NCBI RefSeq assembly: GCF_023272795.1
Contig: NZ_CP096829.1
Span: 5,456,001 to 5,520,000 of the forward strand
Direction: 5' to 3'
Origin: Flavobacterium humidisoli
GTDB taxonomy: Bacteria; Bacteroidota; Bacteroidia; Flavobacteriales; Flavobacteriaceae
Length of the DNA stretch: 64,000 nt
The translations under genes were made by a program, and so were the position numbers. This document shows, piece after piece, positions 41,414-50,731 of the stretch (positions are counted from its first letter, which is position 1; each line of letters begins with the position of its first letter). The notes below the pieces were generated by a model that worked only from the letters and a program-made list of their open reading frames with translations, was not told where the DNA came from and did not search any database.

Positions 41414-43210
41414 TTAGATTTTATATCTTTTTCTGTCTGTTTCGCTTAAGTAGATTTTTCTTAAACGTAAAGATTTTGGAGTAACTTCAACATACTCATC
41501 TTTTTGGATATACTCTAAAGCTTCTTCTAATGAGAATTTGATAGCAGGAATAATTCTAGCTTTATCATCAGCTCCAGAAGAACGTACGTTAGAAAGTTTT
41601 TTCGTTTTAGTTACGTTAACCGTCATATCGTCGCTACGAGTGTTTTCTCCAATTACTTGACCTTCATAGATATCCTCGTTAGGATCAACGAAGAATTTAC
41701 CACGATCTTGTAATTTATCGATAGAATAAGGAATAGCTTTTCCGTTTTCCATAGAGATTAATGAACCATTGTTACGTCCAGGAATTTCTCCTTTGTATGG
41801 TTCGTACCCGATGAAACGGTGTGCCATAATAGCCTCACCAGCAGTAGCAGTAAGCAATTGATTTCTTAAACCAATGATTCCACGAGATGGAATGTTGAAT
41901 TTAATAATCATACGCTCTCCTTTACCTTCCATAGAAAGCATTTCTCCTTTACGGATCGTTACGAACTCAACCGCTCTACCTGAAAGGTTTTCTGGCAAGT
42001 CGATAGTTAATTCCTCAATTGGCTCACATTTCACACCATCAACTTCTTTGATGATAACTTGCGGCTGACCAATTTGAAGCTCATACCCTTCTCTTCTCAT
42101 TGTTTCAATAAGAACAGATAAGTGAAGTACACCACGACCAAAAACCATGAATTTATCAGCAGAATCAGTTTCTCCAACTTTCATCGCCAAGTTTTTCTCA
42201 AGCTCTTTTGTTAATCTCTCACGAATATGTCTAGAAGTAACAAATTTACCTTCTTTACCAAAGAAAGGAGAATCATTAATTGTAAACAACATACTCATAG
42301 TTGGCTCGTCGATAGCGATTGTCTGTAAAGCTTCTGGATTTTCAAAATCAGCAATAGTATCACCAATTTCGAAACCTTCAATACCTACAACAGCACAAAT
42401 ATCTCCAGCAACAACCTCTTCTACTTTTCTACGGCCTAAACCTTCAAAAGTGTGTAATTCTTTAATTCTAGATTTGATGATTTTACCATCTCTTTTTACT
42501 AAAGAAATTGGCATTCCTTCTTTTAAAGTTCCTCTTTCAAGACGTCCGATAGCGATACGACCTGTAAATGAAGAGAAGTCTAAAGATGTGATCAACATTT
42601 GAGGAGTTCCTTCAGAAACTTTAGGCGCTGGAACATTAGCGATAACCATATCTAATAATGGTTCAATGTTTTCTGTTTGATTTCTCCAATCATCAGACAT
42701 CCAGTTGTTTTTAGCAGAACCGTAAACCGCTGGGAAATCCAACTGCTCTTCAGTAGCACCTAATTCAAACATTAAATCAAAAACTTTCTCGTGAACTTCT
42801 TCTGGAGTACAGTTTTCTTTATCTACTTTATTGATAACTACACAAGGTTTCAATCCTAAATCGATCGCTTTTTGCAAAACGAAACGAGTTTGAGGCATTG
42901 GACCTTCGAAAGCATCAACTAGCAAACATACACCATCGGCCATGTTCAATACACGTTCTACTTCACCTCCAAAATCGGCGTGGCCAGGAGTGTCGATAAT
43001 ATTGATTTTTGTTCCTTTATATTGAACAGATACGTTTTTAGAAGTAATTGTAATACCTCTCTCACGCTCCAAATCATTATTATCTAAGATTAAATCACCT
43101 GTGTTTTCGTTCTCACGAAATAACTGACAGTGATACATAATTTTATCAACCAAAGTTGTTTTACCGTGATCGACGTGGGCAATAATTGCAATGTTTCTAA
43201 TAGATTCCAT
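41414..43210 (-). CDS. typA: ribosome-associated translational GTPase TypA/BipA
   Basis: A 598-residue translational GTPase. G1 is AHVDHGKTTL, G2 lies near RGITITSKNV, G3 is DTPGHADF and G4 is NKVD. The EF-G-like domains III and V follow, and the C-terminal domain is specific to BipA (KARIIPAIKFSLEEALEYI). It binds ribosomes under stress or low temperature and assists 50S assembly. The length is normal, and the start MESIRNIAIIAHVDHG is conserved. A minus-strand TACCTTTG box lies at 43230-43237. Confidence 0.96.
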   Translation of the reverse strand: MESIRNIAIIAHVDHGKTTLVDKIMYHCQLFRENENTGDLILDNNDLERERGITITSKNVSVQYKGTKINIIDTPGHADFGGEVERVLNMADGVCLLVDAFEGPMPQTRFVLQKAIDLGLKPCVVINKVDKENCTPEEVHEKVFDLMFELGATEEQLDFPAVYGSAKNNWMSDDWRNQTENIEPLLDMVIANVPAPKVSEGTPQMLITSLDFSSFTGRIAIGRLERGTLKEGMPISLVKRDGKIIKSRIKELHTFEGLGRRKVEEVVAGDICAVVGIEGFEIGDTIADFENPEALQTIAIDEPTMSMLFTINDSPFFGKEGKFVTSRHIRERLTKELEKNLAMKVGETDSADKFMVFGRGVLHLSVLIETMRREGYELQIGQPQVIIKEVDGVKCEPIEELTIDLPENLSGRAVEFVTIRKGEMLSMEGKGERMIIKFNIPSRGIIGLRNQLLTATAGEAIMAHRFIGYEPYKGEIPGRNNGSLISMENGKAIPYSIDKLQDRGKFFVDPNEDIYEGQVIGENTRSDDMTVNVTKTKKLSNVRSSGADDKARIIPAIKFSLEEALEYIQKDEYVEVTPKSLRLRKIYLSETDRKRYKI

Positions 43211-43366
43211 CTGTGATTTTTAATGGGCGCAAAGGTACACTTTATTTTTTAAAAAAAAATGTTTCTATCATAGTTTGCGTATATACAATCAATTAGTTAA
43301 TATAAATCATGCAAAATATCGGTTTCAAAATGATATTAACATACGTTTAGTTATAGTTAAATTAAC

Positions 43367-43374
43367 TATATTTG
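43367..43374 (+). promoter_or_regulatory. -7-like box TATATTTG six bases before ATG
   Basis: TATATTTG matches TAnnTTTG; its G is six bases upstream of the ATG at 43380. It has the same geometry as at 38897-38904. Confidence 0.45.
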
Positions 43375-43379
43375 AAGTG

Positions 43380-45089
43380 ATGAAAAGTAAAACTCTCCAA
43401 ATTACTCTTATTTATACCATCATCTCGATAATTATGGCGGTCCTATGTCATAAATTACTCATAACCTACTTTTCCTCATCAGAATATCTATATCTATCCT
43501 TAGTAAAAGATGTTATATTTATTCTAATTACAGTATTGGTTTTTAGCTTTATCCTTTCAAAAAACGAAAAAAGAAACATAACCATTTTTGAAAAGTTAAA
43601 CAAAACTAACGAAGAAATAAAAGAATCTAATGAGAAATATGACATTGTAGCAAAAGCGACAAGCGATACTATTTGGGATTGGAAAATTCAAGAGGACAGT
43701 ATTAATTGGAATAAAGGAATTGAAGGTGTTTTTGGCTATGACCCAAAAGAAGTAGGAAAAACTTCTAAATGGTGGTTTGACAAAATTCACCCAGAAGACA
43801 GTATCCGAATGTCAATAAAACTATATTCTTTTATAGAACAGAAAACTGAAAAATGGCAAGACCAATACCGTTTTAGATGCGCTGACGGATCGTACAAATA
43901 TGTTCTGGATCGAGGTTTTTTATTAAAAGATGAAAACGGAAGAGCCATCAGAATGATTGGAGCCATTCAAGATATTACAAAACAAAAGGAAGAAGAACAG
44001 CGATTAAAGCTTTTAGAAACCGTAATTACGCAATCTAAAGATTCAATTTTAATTACCGAAGCCAATTCTTCTGAAAGAAAAATACCGAAAATAGTTTATG
44101 TAAATCCTGCATTTTCTCAAATGTCGGGTTATCAGTCAAACGAAATCATTGGAAAATCACCGAACATTTTTAAAGGTCCAAAATCGGATTCAGATGAATT
44201 AAAAAAACTTCTGAGAGCCATAAAAAATGAAGAGGAATGCTTAATTGAAACCATTACATACACTAAAAGCAAAGAAGAATACTGGGTACGCTTTTCTATG
44301 ATTCCTATTTTTAATAACGAAGGCGTTATCTCGCACTGGATTTCGATACAAAGAGATATTACAGATGAGAAAAAACTAGAAACAGAAAAAGAACATCTAA
44401 TTCGAGAATTAACACAAAACAATAAAGACTTAAAGCAATTCTCTTACATTACATCACACAATCTTAGAGCTCCACTTTCTAATTTAATTGGACTATTAAA
44501 TTTAATGGAAGACATTCCTATAGAAAATGAAGAACTCCAAGAAATAATAGCAGGATTTACAAAATCGACACATTTACTAAATGAAACCATTAATGATTTA
44601 GTAAAAGTTATCATTATTAAAGACAATCCTTCAATGCAAAAAGAAGAAGTGTCTCTAAAAGAAGTTTTTGAAAATGTTTTCAGCCAGCTTTCATTTCAGA
44701 TTGAATTACACAAACCTATAATAAAACTAAAATTTGATAAAGTCCCTGAACTTATTACCAATAAAGCCTATATAGAAAGCATTCTATTAAATCTGCTTAC
44801 TAATTCTATAAAATACAAATCGGAAAATAGAAAATTAAAAATATCAATAACAGCCGAACAAATAGAACAAAAAACAATCTTAACCTTTAAAGACAACGGA
44901 ATCGGAATTGACTTAGAAAGAAATCGCGACAAAGTATTTGGACTTTATCAAAGATTCCACAATTATCCCGATAGCAAAGGATTAGGATTATACCTTGTAA
45001 AATCGCAGGTAGAAACTATGGGAGGAACAATCTCTATCGAGAGCGAAGTCAATAAAGGAACCACATTTACAATAACATTTAAAAATTAA
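43380..45089 (+). CDS. PAS-domain sensor histidine kinase
   Basis: A 569-residue membrane kinase with two N-terminal transmembrane helices (LIYTIISIIMAVLCHKLLI; LYLSLVKDVIFILITVLVFSF). Two PAS/PAC units follow (DTIWDWKIQEDSINWNKGIEGVFGY; FSQMSGYQSNEIIGKSPNIFKG), then DLKQFSYITSHNLRAPLSNLI with the phospho-acceptor His. The HATPase part has NLLTNSIKYKS, DNGIGIDLE and GLGLYLVKSQVETMGG. Upstream in-frame codons from 43275 give a non-conserved leader, so ATG 43380 is preferred. It is followed by a single-domain response regulator after 5 bp and probably phosphorylates it. Confidence 0.92.
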   Translation: MKSKTLQITLIYTIISIIMAVLCHKLLITYFSSSEYLYLSLVKDVIFILITVLVFSFILSKNEKRNITIFEKLNKTNEEIKESNEKYDIVAKATSDTIWDWKIQEDSINWNKGIEGVFGYDPKEVGKTSKWWFDKIHPEDSIRMSIKLYSFIEQKTEKWQDQYRFRCADGSYKYVLDRGFLLKDENGRAIRMIGAIQDITKQKEEEQRLKLLETVITQSKDSILITEANSSERKIPKIVYVNPAFSQMSGYQSNEIIGKSPNIFKGPKSDSDELKKLLRAIKNEEECLIETITYTKSKEEYWVRFSMIPIFNNEGVISHWISIQRDITDEKKLETEKEHLIRELTQNNKDLKQFSYITSHNLRAPLSNLIGLLNLMEDIPIENEELQEIIAGFTKSTHLLNETINDLVKVIIIKDNPSMQKEEVSLKEVFENVFSQLSFQIELHKPIIKLKFDKVPELITNKAYIESILLNLLTNSIKYKSENRKLKISITAEQIEQKTILTFKDNGIGIDLERNRDKVFGLYQRFHNYPDSKGLGLYLVKSQVETMGGTISIESEVNKGTTFTITFKN

Positions 45090-45094
45090 TTATT

Positions 45095-45505
45095 ATGCTT
45101 GAGCAGATTTTATGCATCGATGATGACCCTATCACGCTGATGCTATGCAAAAAGGTAATTTCAAAATCTTCATTTTCACATGAAGTCATTACAGCTCAAA
45201 ACGGTGAAGAAGCCCTTCATCATTTCAATGTTTTAAAATACACCAACGATCAAGCTAAGAAAAGACCAGAATTAATTTTTTTAGATTTAAATATGCCAAT
45301 TATGGGAGGATGGGAATTTCTGGATCATTTCACTTCTTCAGATTACAAAGAATTTAATACCGTTCCAGTAATCGTATTATCTTCCACTATTGATCCCGAA
45401 GATCTTGCTAAAGCAAAAAAATATCCTATTATAATAGATTTCCTTTCCAAACCTATTACACAACCAATGCTAGAATACCTTAAAAAGAAAATTGATTTAG
45501 AATAA
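45095..45505 (+). CDS. single-domain response regulator (CheY-like)
   Basis: A 136-residue receiver with no output domain. The acidic pocket is CIDDDP, the phospho-acceptor is D64 (LIFLDLNMPIMGG), Thr/Ser is in VIVLSSTI and Lys in FLSKPI. It lies directly downstream of the PAS kinase and is its likely partner. Output must occur through protein contact or further phosphotransfer. It resembles the bacteriophytochrome-type partner regulators with an extra loop at 48-58 (KYTNDQAKKRPE). Confidence 0.93.
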   Translation: MLEQILCIDDDPITLMLCKKVISKSSFSHEVITAQNGEEALHHFNVLKYTNDQAKKRPELIFLDLNMPIMGGWEFLDHFTSSDYKEFNTVPVIVLSSTIDPEDLAKAKKYPIIIDFLSKPITQPMLEYLKKKIDLE

Positions 45506-45597
45506 AATTTAAATCCCAATATCTTAAATTCCAAATCCCAAAACCTTCAATATAAAATTACATTAAGGTTTATAAAATTTTGAATTTCACAAATAGC

Positions 45598-45643
45598 AAA
45601 ATTCCAAATTCCAACTATTCATAAAGATTGGAATTTGGAATTT
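45598..45643. terminator. hairpin between response regulator and rpsT
   Basis: AAATTCCAAATTCCAA at about 45598-45613 and TTGGAATTTGGAATTT at 45628-45643 are perfect reverse complements. T-rich sequence follows on the plus strand. A looser version of the same ATTCCAAAT repeat precedes it. Confidence 0.7.
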
Positions 45644-45684
45644 ATTTTTTATTGGAATCTCATTTAAATTAGGGGTAAAAACAA

Positions 45685-45710
45685 AAAAGTCCTCTAAGAA
45701 GAGGACTTTT
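45685..45710 (-). terminator. terminator of rpsT
   Basis: AAAAGTCCTCTAAGAAGAGGACTTTT forms a 10-bp stem with a TAAGAA loop. On the minus strand it is followed by a T-rich tract. Confidence 0.85.
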
Positions 45711-45733
45711 ATATATCTTACAAACTGTATTAA

Positions 45734-45985
45734 TTACAATTTAGCAACGTGTTTCGTTAATTTAGACTTCAAGTTAGAAGCTTTATTATCGTGAATGATG
45801 TTCTTTTTAGCTAATTTATCAATCATAGAGATTACAGTTGATAATTTTGCAGTAGCATCAGCTTTATCAGTAGCTAATCTTAACGCTTTAATAGCATTAC
45901 GAGTAGTTTTATGCTGATATCTGTTAAGAACTCTTCTTTTTTCGTTACTTCTGATTCTTTTTAATGCTGACTTATGATTTGCCAT
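45734..45985 (-). CDS. rpsT: 30S ribosomal protein S20
   Basis: An 83-residue basic helical ribosomal protein that binds 16S rRNA early in 30S assembly. MANHKSALKRIRSNEKRRVLNRYQ is the family's N-terminal signature; the C-terminal part is KNIIHDNKASNLKSKLTKHV. The length is full. It is monocistronic with its own terminator. The tRNA-Glu pair lies upstream in the same orientation. Confidence 0.97.
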   Translation of the reverse strand: MANHKSALKRIRSNEKRRVLNRYQHKTTRNAIKALRLATDKADATAKLSTVISMIDKLAKKNIIHDNKASNLKSKLTKHVAKL

Positions 45986-46139
45986 TTTCTTTTAATTTTA
46001 GATGTAATAATTATTATAAATACTAGTTAAAAAAGAAAAACCTCCCACAATTGTAAAAACAATCACTTTGGTTTTAACTAATAAAACAAAAACCGAGACA
46101 CCAATTTTTGTTTTACAAAACTTATTTACAACTAATTTG

Positions 46140-46211
46140 TAGTCCGTAGGGGAATCGAACCCCTGTTACCAGGATGAAAACCTGGCGTCCTAACCCCTAG
46201 ACGAACGGACC
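46140..46211 (-). tRNA. tRNA-Glu (anticodon UUC), copy 2
   Basis: The 72-nt minus-strand gene starts GGTCCGTTCGTCTAGGGG. The acceptor stem GGTCCGT pairs with ACGGACT, with discriminator A. The anticodon stem CCAGG/CCTGG encloses loop TTTTCAT, giving UUC. The T-arm is AGGGGTTCGATTCCCCT. The 3' CCA is not encoded. It lies 44 bp from the neighbouring near-identical copy. Confidence 0.95.
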
Positions 46212-46255
46212 AATATTCTCCTAAGTTGGAAACTTTTCAATATGTAATAAACTTG

Positions 46256-46327
46256 TAGTCCGTGGGGGAATCGAACCCCCCTTACCAGGATGAAAACCTG
46301 GCGTCCTAACCGATAGACGAACGGACC
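46256..46327 (-). tRNA. tRNA-Glu (anticodon UUC), copy 1
   Basis: The 72-nt minus-strand gene shares its acceptor and anticodon arms with copy 2. The D-arm reads TCTATCGGTTAGGA instead of TCTAGGGGTTAGGA, and the T-arm is GGGGGTTCGATTCCCCC. CCA is absent. The pair probably forms one transcript. Confidence 0.95.
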
Positions 46328-46405
46328 GCGCTTCTGTATTGCGGATGCAAAGATACATCTATTTTTTATTTGCGCAACACCTAATGCAAAAAAATCTATA
46401 TTTTT

Positions 46406-47884
46406 TTAATATGCCTTAGCAAAAAGCACTCTTTTAGAAGAAGGTTTCCCAGTAAATACGCAGGTTCCCGCCTCTTCTACAGCATCCAAAGGAATGCAAC
46501 GAATCGTCGCTTTTGTCAATTCTTTTATCTTCTCTTCTGTCTCAGCAGTTCCATCCCAATGAGCAGATAAAAAGCCTCCTTTTCCTTCTAAAACTTCTTT
46601 AAATTCCTCAAAATTATTTACTTCCGTAATATGAGTATTACGATAATCTAATGCTTTTGTAAATAAGTCCGTTTGAATCTGTTCTAAAAGATCATTTACG
46701 TGTTCAACGATTTTTTCGTTAGAAACAACTTCTTTTGTCAAATTATCACGTCTTGCCACCTCAAAAGTTCCGTTCTCAAGATCTTTTGGACCAACTGCAA
46801 TTCTAACAGGCACTCCCTTAAGTTCCCATTCTGCAAATTTAAATCCTGGCTTTTGTGTTGTTCTATCGTCAAACTTGACAGTGATTTTCAGTTTTCTCAA
46901 TCTAGCTGTCAAATCCTTAACTGCCTCTGTAATTTGAGCCAATTGTTCATCTGTCTTATATATAGGAACAATTACTACTTGAATTGGAGCCAAATTAGGA
47001 GGCAACACCAATCCTTGATCATCAGAATGCGTCATAATTAATGCCCCCATTAAACGAGTAGATACTCCCCAAGAAGTTCCCCAAACATGCTCTTGCTTTC
47101 CTTCAGCATTAGCAAACTTAACATCAAATGCTTTTGCAAAGTTCTGCCCTAAGAAGTGAGATGTTCCTGCCTGTAATGCTTTTCCGTCTTGCATCAATGC
47201 TTCAATACAATATGTTTCGTCTGCTCCAGCAAAACGCTCTGTTTCAGTTTTAAAACCTTTTACAACTGGAATTGCCATAAAGTTTTCTGCAAAATCAGCA
47301 TAAACATTCATCATTTTCTCTGATTCCTCAATTGCCTCATCTTTTGTAGCGTGAGCAGTATGCCCTTCCTGCCATAAAAACTCAGCAGTTCTTAGAAATA
47401 AACGGGTACGCATTTCCCAGCGAACCACATTAGCCCATTGATTAATTAACAAAGGTAAATCTCTATAAGATTGCACCCATCCTTTATATGTAGACCAAAT
47501 AATAGCTTCACTTGTAGGTCGAACAATAAGCTCTTCCTCTAATTTTGCGTTTGGATCAACCATTAGTTTCCCAGGTCTATCCTCATCGTTTTTCAACCTA
47601 TAATGCGTTACAACAGCGCATTCTTTTGCAAATCCCTCAGCATTTTTCTCCTCCGCCTCAAACATGCTTTTCGGTACAAACAAAGGAAAATATGCATTTT
47701 GATGTCCAGTTTCTTTGAACATACGATCCAACTCAGCTTGCATTTTTTCCCAAATAGCATATCCGTATGGCTTTATTACCATACATCCTCTAACTCCTGA
47801 ATTTTCAGCTAGATCTGCTTTTACAACCAGTTCGTTATACCATTTCGAATAATCTTCTGATCTTGTAGTAAGGTTCTTACTCAT
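46406..47884 (-). CDS. proS: prolyl-tRNA synthetase, archaeal/eukaryotic type (class II)
   Basis: A 492-residue class II synthetase. Motif 2 appears as NVVRWEMRTRLFLRTAEFLWQEGHTAHA, and motif 3 lies around GTSWGVSTRLMGALIMTHSDDQGLVLPP. A C-terminal anticodon-binding domain reads IQVVIVPIYK. It lacks the roughly 180-residue editing insertion of the bacterial-type enzyme, as is usual in Bacteroidota. N-terminal MSKNLTTRSEDYSKWYNELVV is conserved and fixes the start. Confidence 0.97.
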   Translation of the reverse strand: MSKNLTTRSEDYSKWYNELVVKADLAENSGVRGCMVIKPYGYAIWEKMQAELDRMFKETGHQNAYFPLFVPKSMFEAEEKNAEGFAKECAVVTHYRLKNDEDRPGKLMVDPNAKLEEELIVRPTSEAIIWSTYKGWVQSYRDLPLLINQWANVVRWEMRTRLFLRTAEFLWQEGHTAHATKDEAIEESEKMMNVYADFAENFMAIPVVKGFKTETERFAGADETYCIEALMQDGKALQAGTSHFLGQNFAKAFDVKFANAEGKQEHVWGTSWGVSTRLMGALIMTHSDDQGLVLPPNLAPIQVVIVPIYKTDEQLAQITEAVKDLTARLRKLKITVKFDDRTTQKPGFKFAEWELKGVPVRIAVGPKDLENGTFEVARRDNLTKEVVSNEKIVEHVNDLLEQIQTDLFTKALDYRNTHITEVNNFEEFKEVLEGKGGFLSAHWDGTAETEEKIKELTKATIRCIPLDAVEEAGTCVFTGKPSSKRVLFAKAY

Positions 47885-47948
47885 ATTATATTTTTTGGCA
47901 CAAATTTTGTTTTATACAATTTTAACTAAATAGTTTGACAAAACTAAC

Positions 47949-47956
47949 TAATTTTG
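47949..47956 (+). promoter_or_regulatory. -7 box TAATTTTG upstream of the Gly/Tyr-rich lipoprotein gene
   Basis: It matches TAnnTTTG and ends 30 nt before the ATG at 47987. An upstream TTG is too close (11 bp) for the normal -33 spacing. Confidence 0.5.
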
Positions 47957-47986
47957 TAATGTGCAACAATAAAAAACACCACAGAT

Positions 47987-48979
47987 ATGAAAACTTACCT
48001 TTCACTCCGCCAAAACTCTAATCATTTTTACTTAATCGGATTACTGAGTTTACTGCTAGCATCATGTGGTTCTTACCAAAATTCATCTTATTACGATAAT
48101 GATGGAGTATATGGTGGTTCATCAGTTAAATATGTACAGACAGGTACAAACAACCAATACAAAGAATATTTCAGATCATTACAAGATGATAATCAACCGA
48201 CTGAGATATTTACAGACGTTGACAATTACACTAATTATTCAGACAGCACCCAAACTGCATCTGTAGGTTATCCTGCATGGGGAAGCAGCAGCTCTGACGT
48301 TTCTGTAAATGTTTATTCTAACCCATCATGGTCAATCGGATTTGGATGGGGATATCCTTACTACGGATGGGGATATGGAGGTTATTACGGATGGGGCTAC
48401 CCATATTACGGATGGGGATATCCAGGATGGGGTTACCCTGGTTGGGGCTACCCAAGTTGGGGATATCCATACTATGGATACAATTACTCTTATAACTATG
48501 GAAGAAGAGGCTCTGCAGGATATTATGGTGACAGAAACTATGCTTATAACAGAAATTACAGCACCAATAGAAACTATACTTCTAACCGAAATTATACCAC
48601 AAACAGAGGAAGCTACACAACAAATAGAAATTATACCACAAATAGATCAAACGGTTACACTGATTTCAGACGTTCTAATATGAATGGAAGAACAAGCAGC
48701 CCTACGTTTACAAACAGAAGATCTTACAACAATAGCTCAGACTACAGCAATAGCAATTACAGCAATAGAAGATCTTACAATAATAGCGGAAATACCACAA
48801 CAAATAGGACTTATACACCTAGCAATAGTGGCTCATCAAGAACCTATGCCCCTAGCAATAGTGGATCATCAAGAAGCTACACCCCTAGCAATAGTGGTGG
48901 AGGTTCTAGATCATACAGCGGCGGTGGCGGCGGTGGCGGAATGAGATCTGGCGGCGGTGGCGGTGGAGGCAGAAGATAA
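47987..48979 (+). CDS. low-complexity Gly/Tyr/Asn-rich surface lipoprotein
   Basis: A 330-residue exported lipoprotein with lipobox LLASCGS (C27). The mature protein has a short ordered part (VKYVQTGTNNQYKEYFRSL). Next comes an aromatic array of about ten WGYP/YYGWGY units (residues about 118-165), then repeated NYTTNR units and PSNSGSSR units. It ends in a Gly-rich tail with two runs of seven glycines and a terminal RR. Composition suggests a disordered, possibly self-associating, surface-exposed protein. No homologous family is recognised. Long frames in the other registers are shadows of the repeats. Confidence 0.85.
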   Translation: MKTYLSLRQNSNHFYLIGLLSLLLASCGSYQNSSYYDNDGVYGGSSVKYVQTGTNNQYKEYFRSLQDDNQPTEIFTDVDNYTNYSDSTQTASVGYPAWGSSSSDVSVNVYSNPSWSIGFGWGYPYYGWGYGGYYGWGYPYYGWGYPGWGYPGWGYPSWGYPYYGYNYSYNYGRRGSAGYYGDRNYAYNRNYSTNRNYTSNRNYTTNRGSYTTNRNYTTNRSNGYTDFRRSNMNGRTSSPTFTNRRSYNNSSDYSNSNYSNRRSYNNSGNTTTNRTYTPSNSGSSRTYAPSNSGSSRSYTPSNSGGGSRSYSGGGGGGGMRSGGGGGGGRR

Positions 48980-49021
48980 TTATTCCTCAACCCTCTAAAT
49001 TTCTAACTTAAACTTATCAAA

Positions 49022-50524
49022 ATGAAAAAAATATTATTCCTATTTATAACAGGACTAACTGTCAGCGCGTCATATTCACAAGAAGTTTCAGATGCTTTAC
49101 GTTATTCTCAAGAAAATCTTACTGGAACTGCACGCTATAGAGCCATGAGCGGTGCTTTTGGAGCAGTTGGAGGAGACATTTCTTCTTTAAGCGTAAACCC
49201 AGCAGGATCTGCAGTTTTCAATAGCAACCAAGTTGGCGTAACCTTTAGCAATCAAAATATAAAAAACAATTCTAATTATTTTGGCACTCAAACTTCTGAT
49301 AAAGAAAACTCTTTTATTTTAAATCAAGCGGGAGGTGTTTTTGTATTCAAAAACAACAACCCAAACGTTGGATGGAATAAAATTGCAATTGGTGCAACTT
49401 ATGAGAATACAAACAATTTTAACAACCAAGTTTTTTCAGCTGGAACCAATCCCACCAATTCTGTAGATGGCTATTTCTTAGATTACGCGAACGGAATTCC
49501 ATTGGGAAACATTGCAAATGCAGATTATAGAGATTTAAATTATAGTCAACAACAAGCTTTTTTTGGACTTGAAGGATACGTAATCAATCCCGTAACAGGA
49601 GACAACAACAACACACAATATTTCACAAACGTTCCTGCTGGAGGAAATTACCATCAAGAAAATGAAATCTACACCAGAGGCTATAATAGCAAAATAGGCT
49701 TTAACATTGCAACCTCTTATAAAGACAGATTATATTTTGGAGCGAACTTAAATGTCCACATCACAGACTACAGAAGAACGTCAAGTTTCTATGAGTACAA
49801 CAACAACCCTTTAGAGACCTACGAAACTATTTCTAATGTACGTTTCAATAATGAACTTTATACATACGGAAACGGTTTCTCTTTCCAACTTGGAGCAATT
49901 GGCAAAGTTACTGATGCTTTTAGACTTGGAATAGCATACGAATCAAATACATGGTATGAACTTTACGATGAATTATCACAAAGTTTATATTCAACTACAG
50001 AAACTAGCGCCGGTGAGACTTTTAATAATTCTATAAATCCAAACATTGTAAACGTATACGAGTCTTACACTTTACAAACTCCAGACAAATGGACTTTTAG
50101 CGCAGCTTATGTTTTTGGAAAATCAGGTTTATTAAGCGTTGATTATGGCATAAGAAATTATGGCAACAGCAAATTTAAACCTACAAATGATGCTGCTTTT
50201 AGAGGGATCAATAATGACATCAGTAATACTTTAACTAGTACTGGCGAACTTCGTATTGGTGCCGAATATAAAATCAAACAGCTAAGCCTAAGAGGCGGAT
50301 ATCGTTATGAAGGAAGCCCTTATAAAAACGGAATTACAGTAGGTGAATTAAACAGCTATTCTGCTGGTTTAGGTTATAATTTTGGATCTACAAAGCTTGA
50401 CCTTGCTTATTCCTATTTGGAAAGAGAGTCAAATCAAGGTTTCTTTTCAAGAGGATTTACAGATGGAGCTAACATTACATCAAAACTAAACAATGTTACT
50501 ATGACTTTATTATTTGAATTGTAA
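49022..50524 (+). CDS. OMPP1/FadL/TodX-family outer-membrane transport protein
   Basis: A 500-residue outer-membrane beta-barrel. A signal peptide (KKILFLFITGLTVSASYSQ) is followed by the FadL-like N-terminal hatch ALRYSQENLTGTARYRAMSGAFGAVGGDISSLSVNPAG and barrel strands ending in VTMTLLFEL. Members import hydrophobic compounds such as fatty acids. It is separated from the repeat lipoprotein gene by 42 bp on the same strand, so they may be cotranscribed. A terminator follows. Confidence 0.9.
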   Translation: MKKILFLFITGLTVSASYSQEVSDALRYSQENLTGTARYRAMSGAFGAVGGDISSLSVNPAGSAVFNSNQVGVTFSNQNIKNNSNYFGTQTSDKENSFILNQAGGVFVFKNNNPNVGWNKIAIGATYENTNNFNNQVFSAGTNPTNSVDGYFLDYANGIPLGNIANADYRDLNYSQQQAFFGLEGYVINPVTGDNNNTQYFTNVPAGGNYHQENEIYTRGYNSKIGFNIATSYKDRLYFGANLNVHITDYRRTSSFYEYNNNPLETYETISNVRFNNELYTYGNGFSFQLGAIGKVTDAFRLGIAYESNTWYELYDELSQSLYSTTETSAGETFNNSINPNIVNVYESYTLQTPDKWTFSAAYVFGKSGLLSVDYGIRNYGNSKFKPTNDAAFRGINNDISNTLTSTGELRIGAEYKIKQLSLRGGYRYEGSPYKNGITVGELNSYSAGLGYNFGSTKLDLAYSYLERESNQGFFSRGFTDGANITSKLNNVTMTLLFEL

Positions 50525-50553
50525 TTAAAAATCAAAATAGATGATTGAAAATT

Positions 50554-50587
50554 TCCATCAGGTTTTACTTGATGGATTTTTTTTTAC
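50554..50587 (+). terminator. terminator after FadL-like gene
   Basis: TCCATCA (50554-50560) pairs with TGATGGA (50570-50576), extended by the flanking A/T pairs, with a run of nine or more T residues after the stem. Confidence 0.82.
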
Positions 50588-50684
50588 CATTTGAAAGACC
50601 TTTGTTTTTAGTTTAATTTAAAATGAATAGTCAAGAAGTCAGAACTACTTCATAAAAAACAGCTAAAACAAACTGAAACTAGTG

Positions 50685-50712
50685 TTGTTTGAATAAAAAA
50701 AGTGTAATTTTG
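50685..50712 (+). promoter_or_regulatory. rimO promoter: TTG-N17-TAATTTTG
   Basis: TTG at 50685-50687 and TAATTTTG at 50705-50712 are 17 bp apart, within the Bacteroidota consensus TTG-N17-23-TAnnTTTG. The ATG follows 19 nt after the -7 box. Confidence 0.7.
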
Positions 50713-50731
50713 CACTCCAATTTATAAAAGT

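Noticed and set aside
43275..43379. Longer N-terminus for the PAS kinase
   Set aside because: The extension is non-conserved in appearance and covers the probable promoter region.
46140..46327. Integration site (att) at tRNA-Glu
   Set aside because: No integrase and no duplicated tRNA 3' end were found; the two copies are complete genes.
48309..48944. Additional plus-strand ORFs of 124 and 86 residues
   Set aside because: They overlap the repeat lipoprotein gene in another frame and have shadow-like composition.
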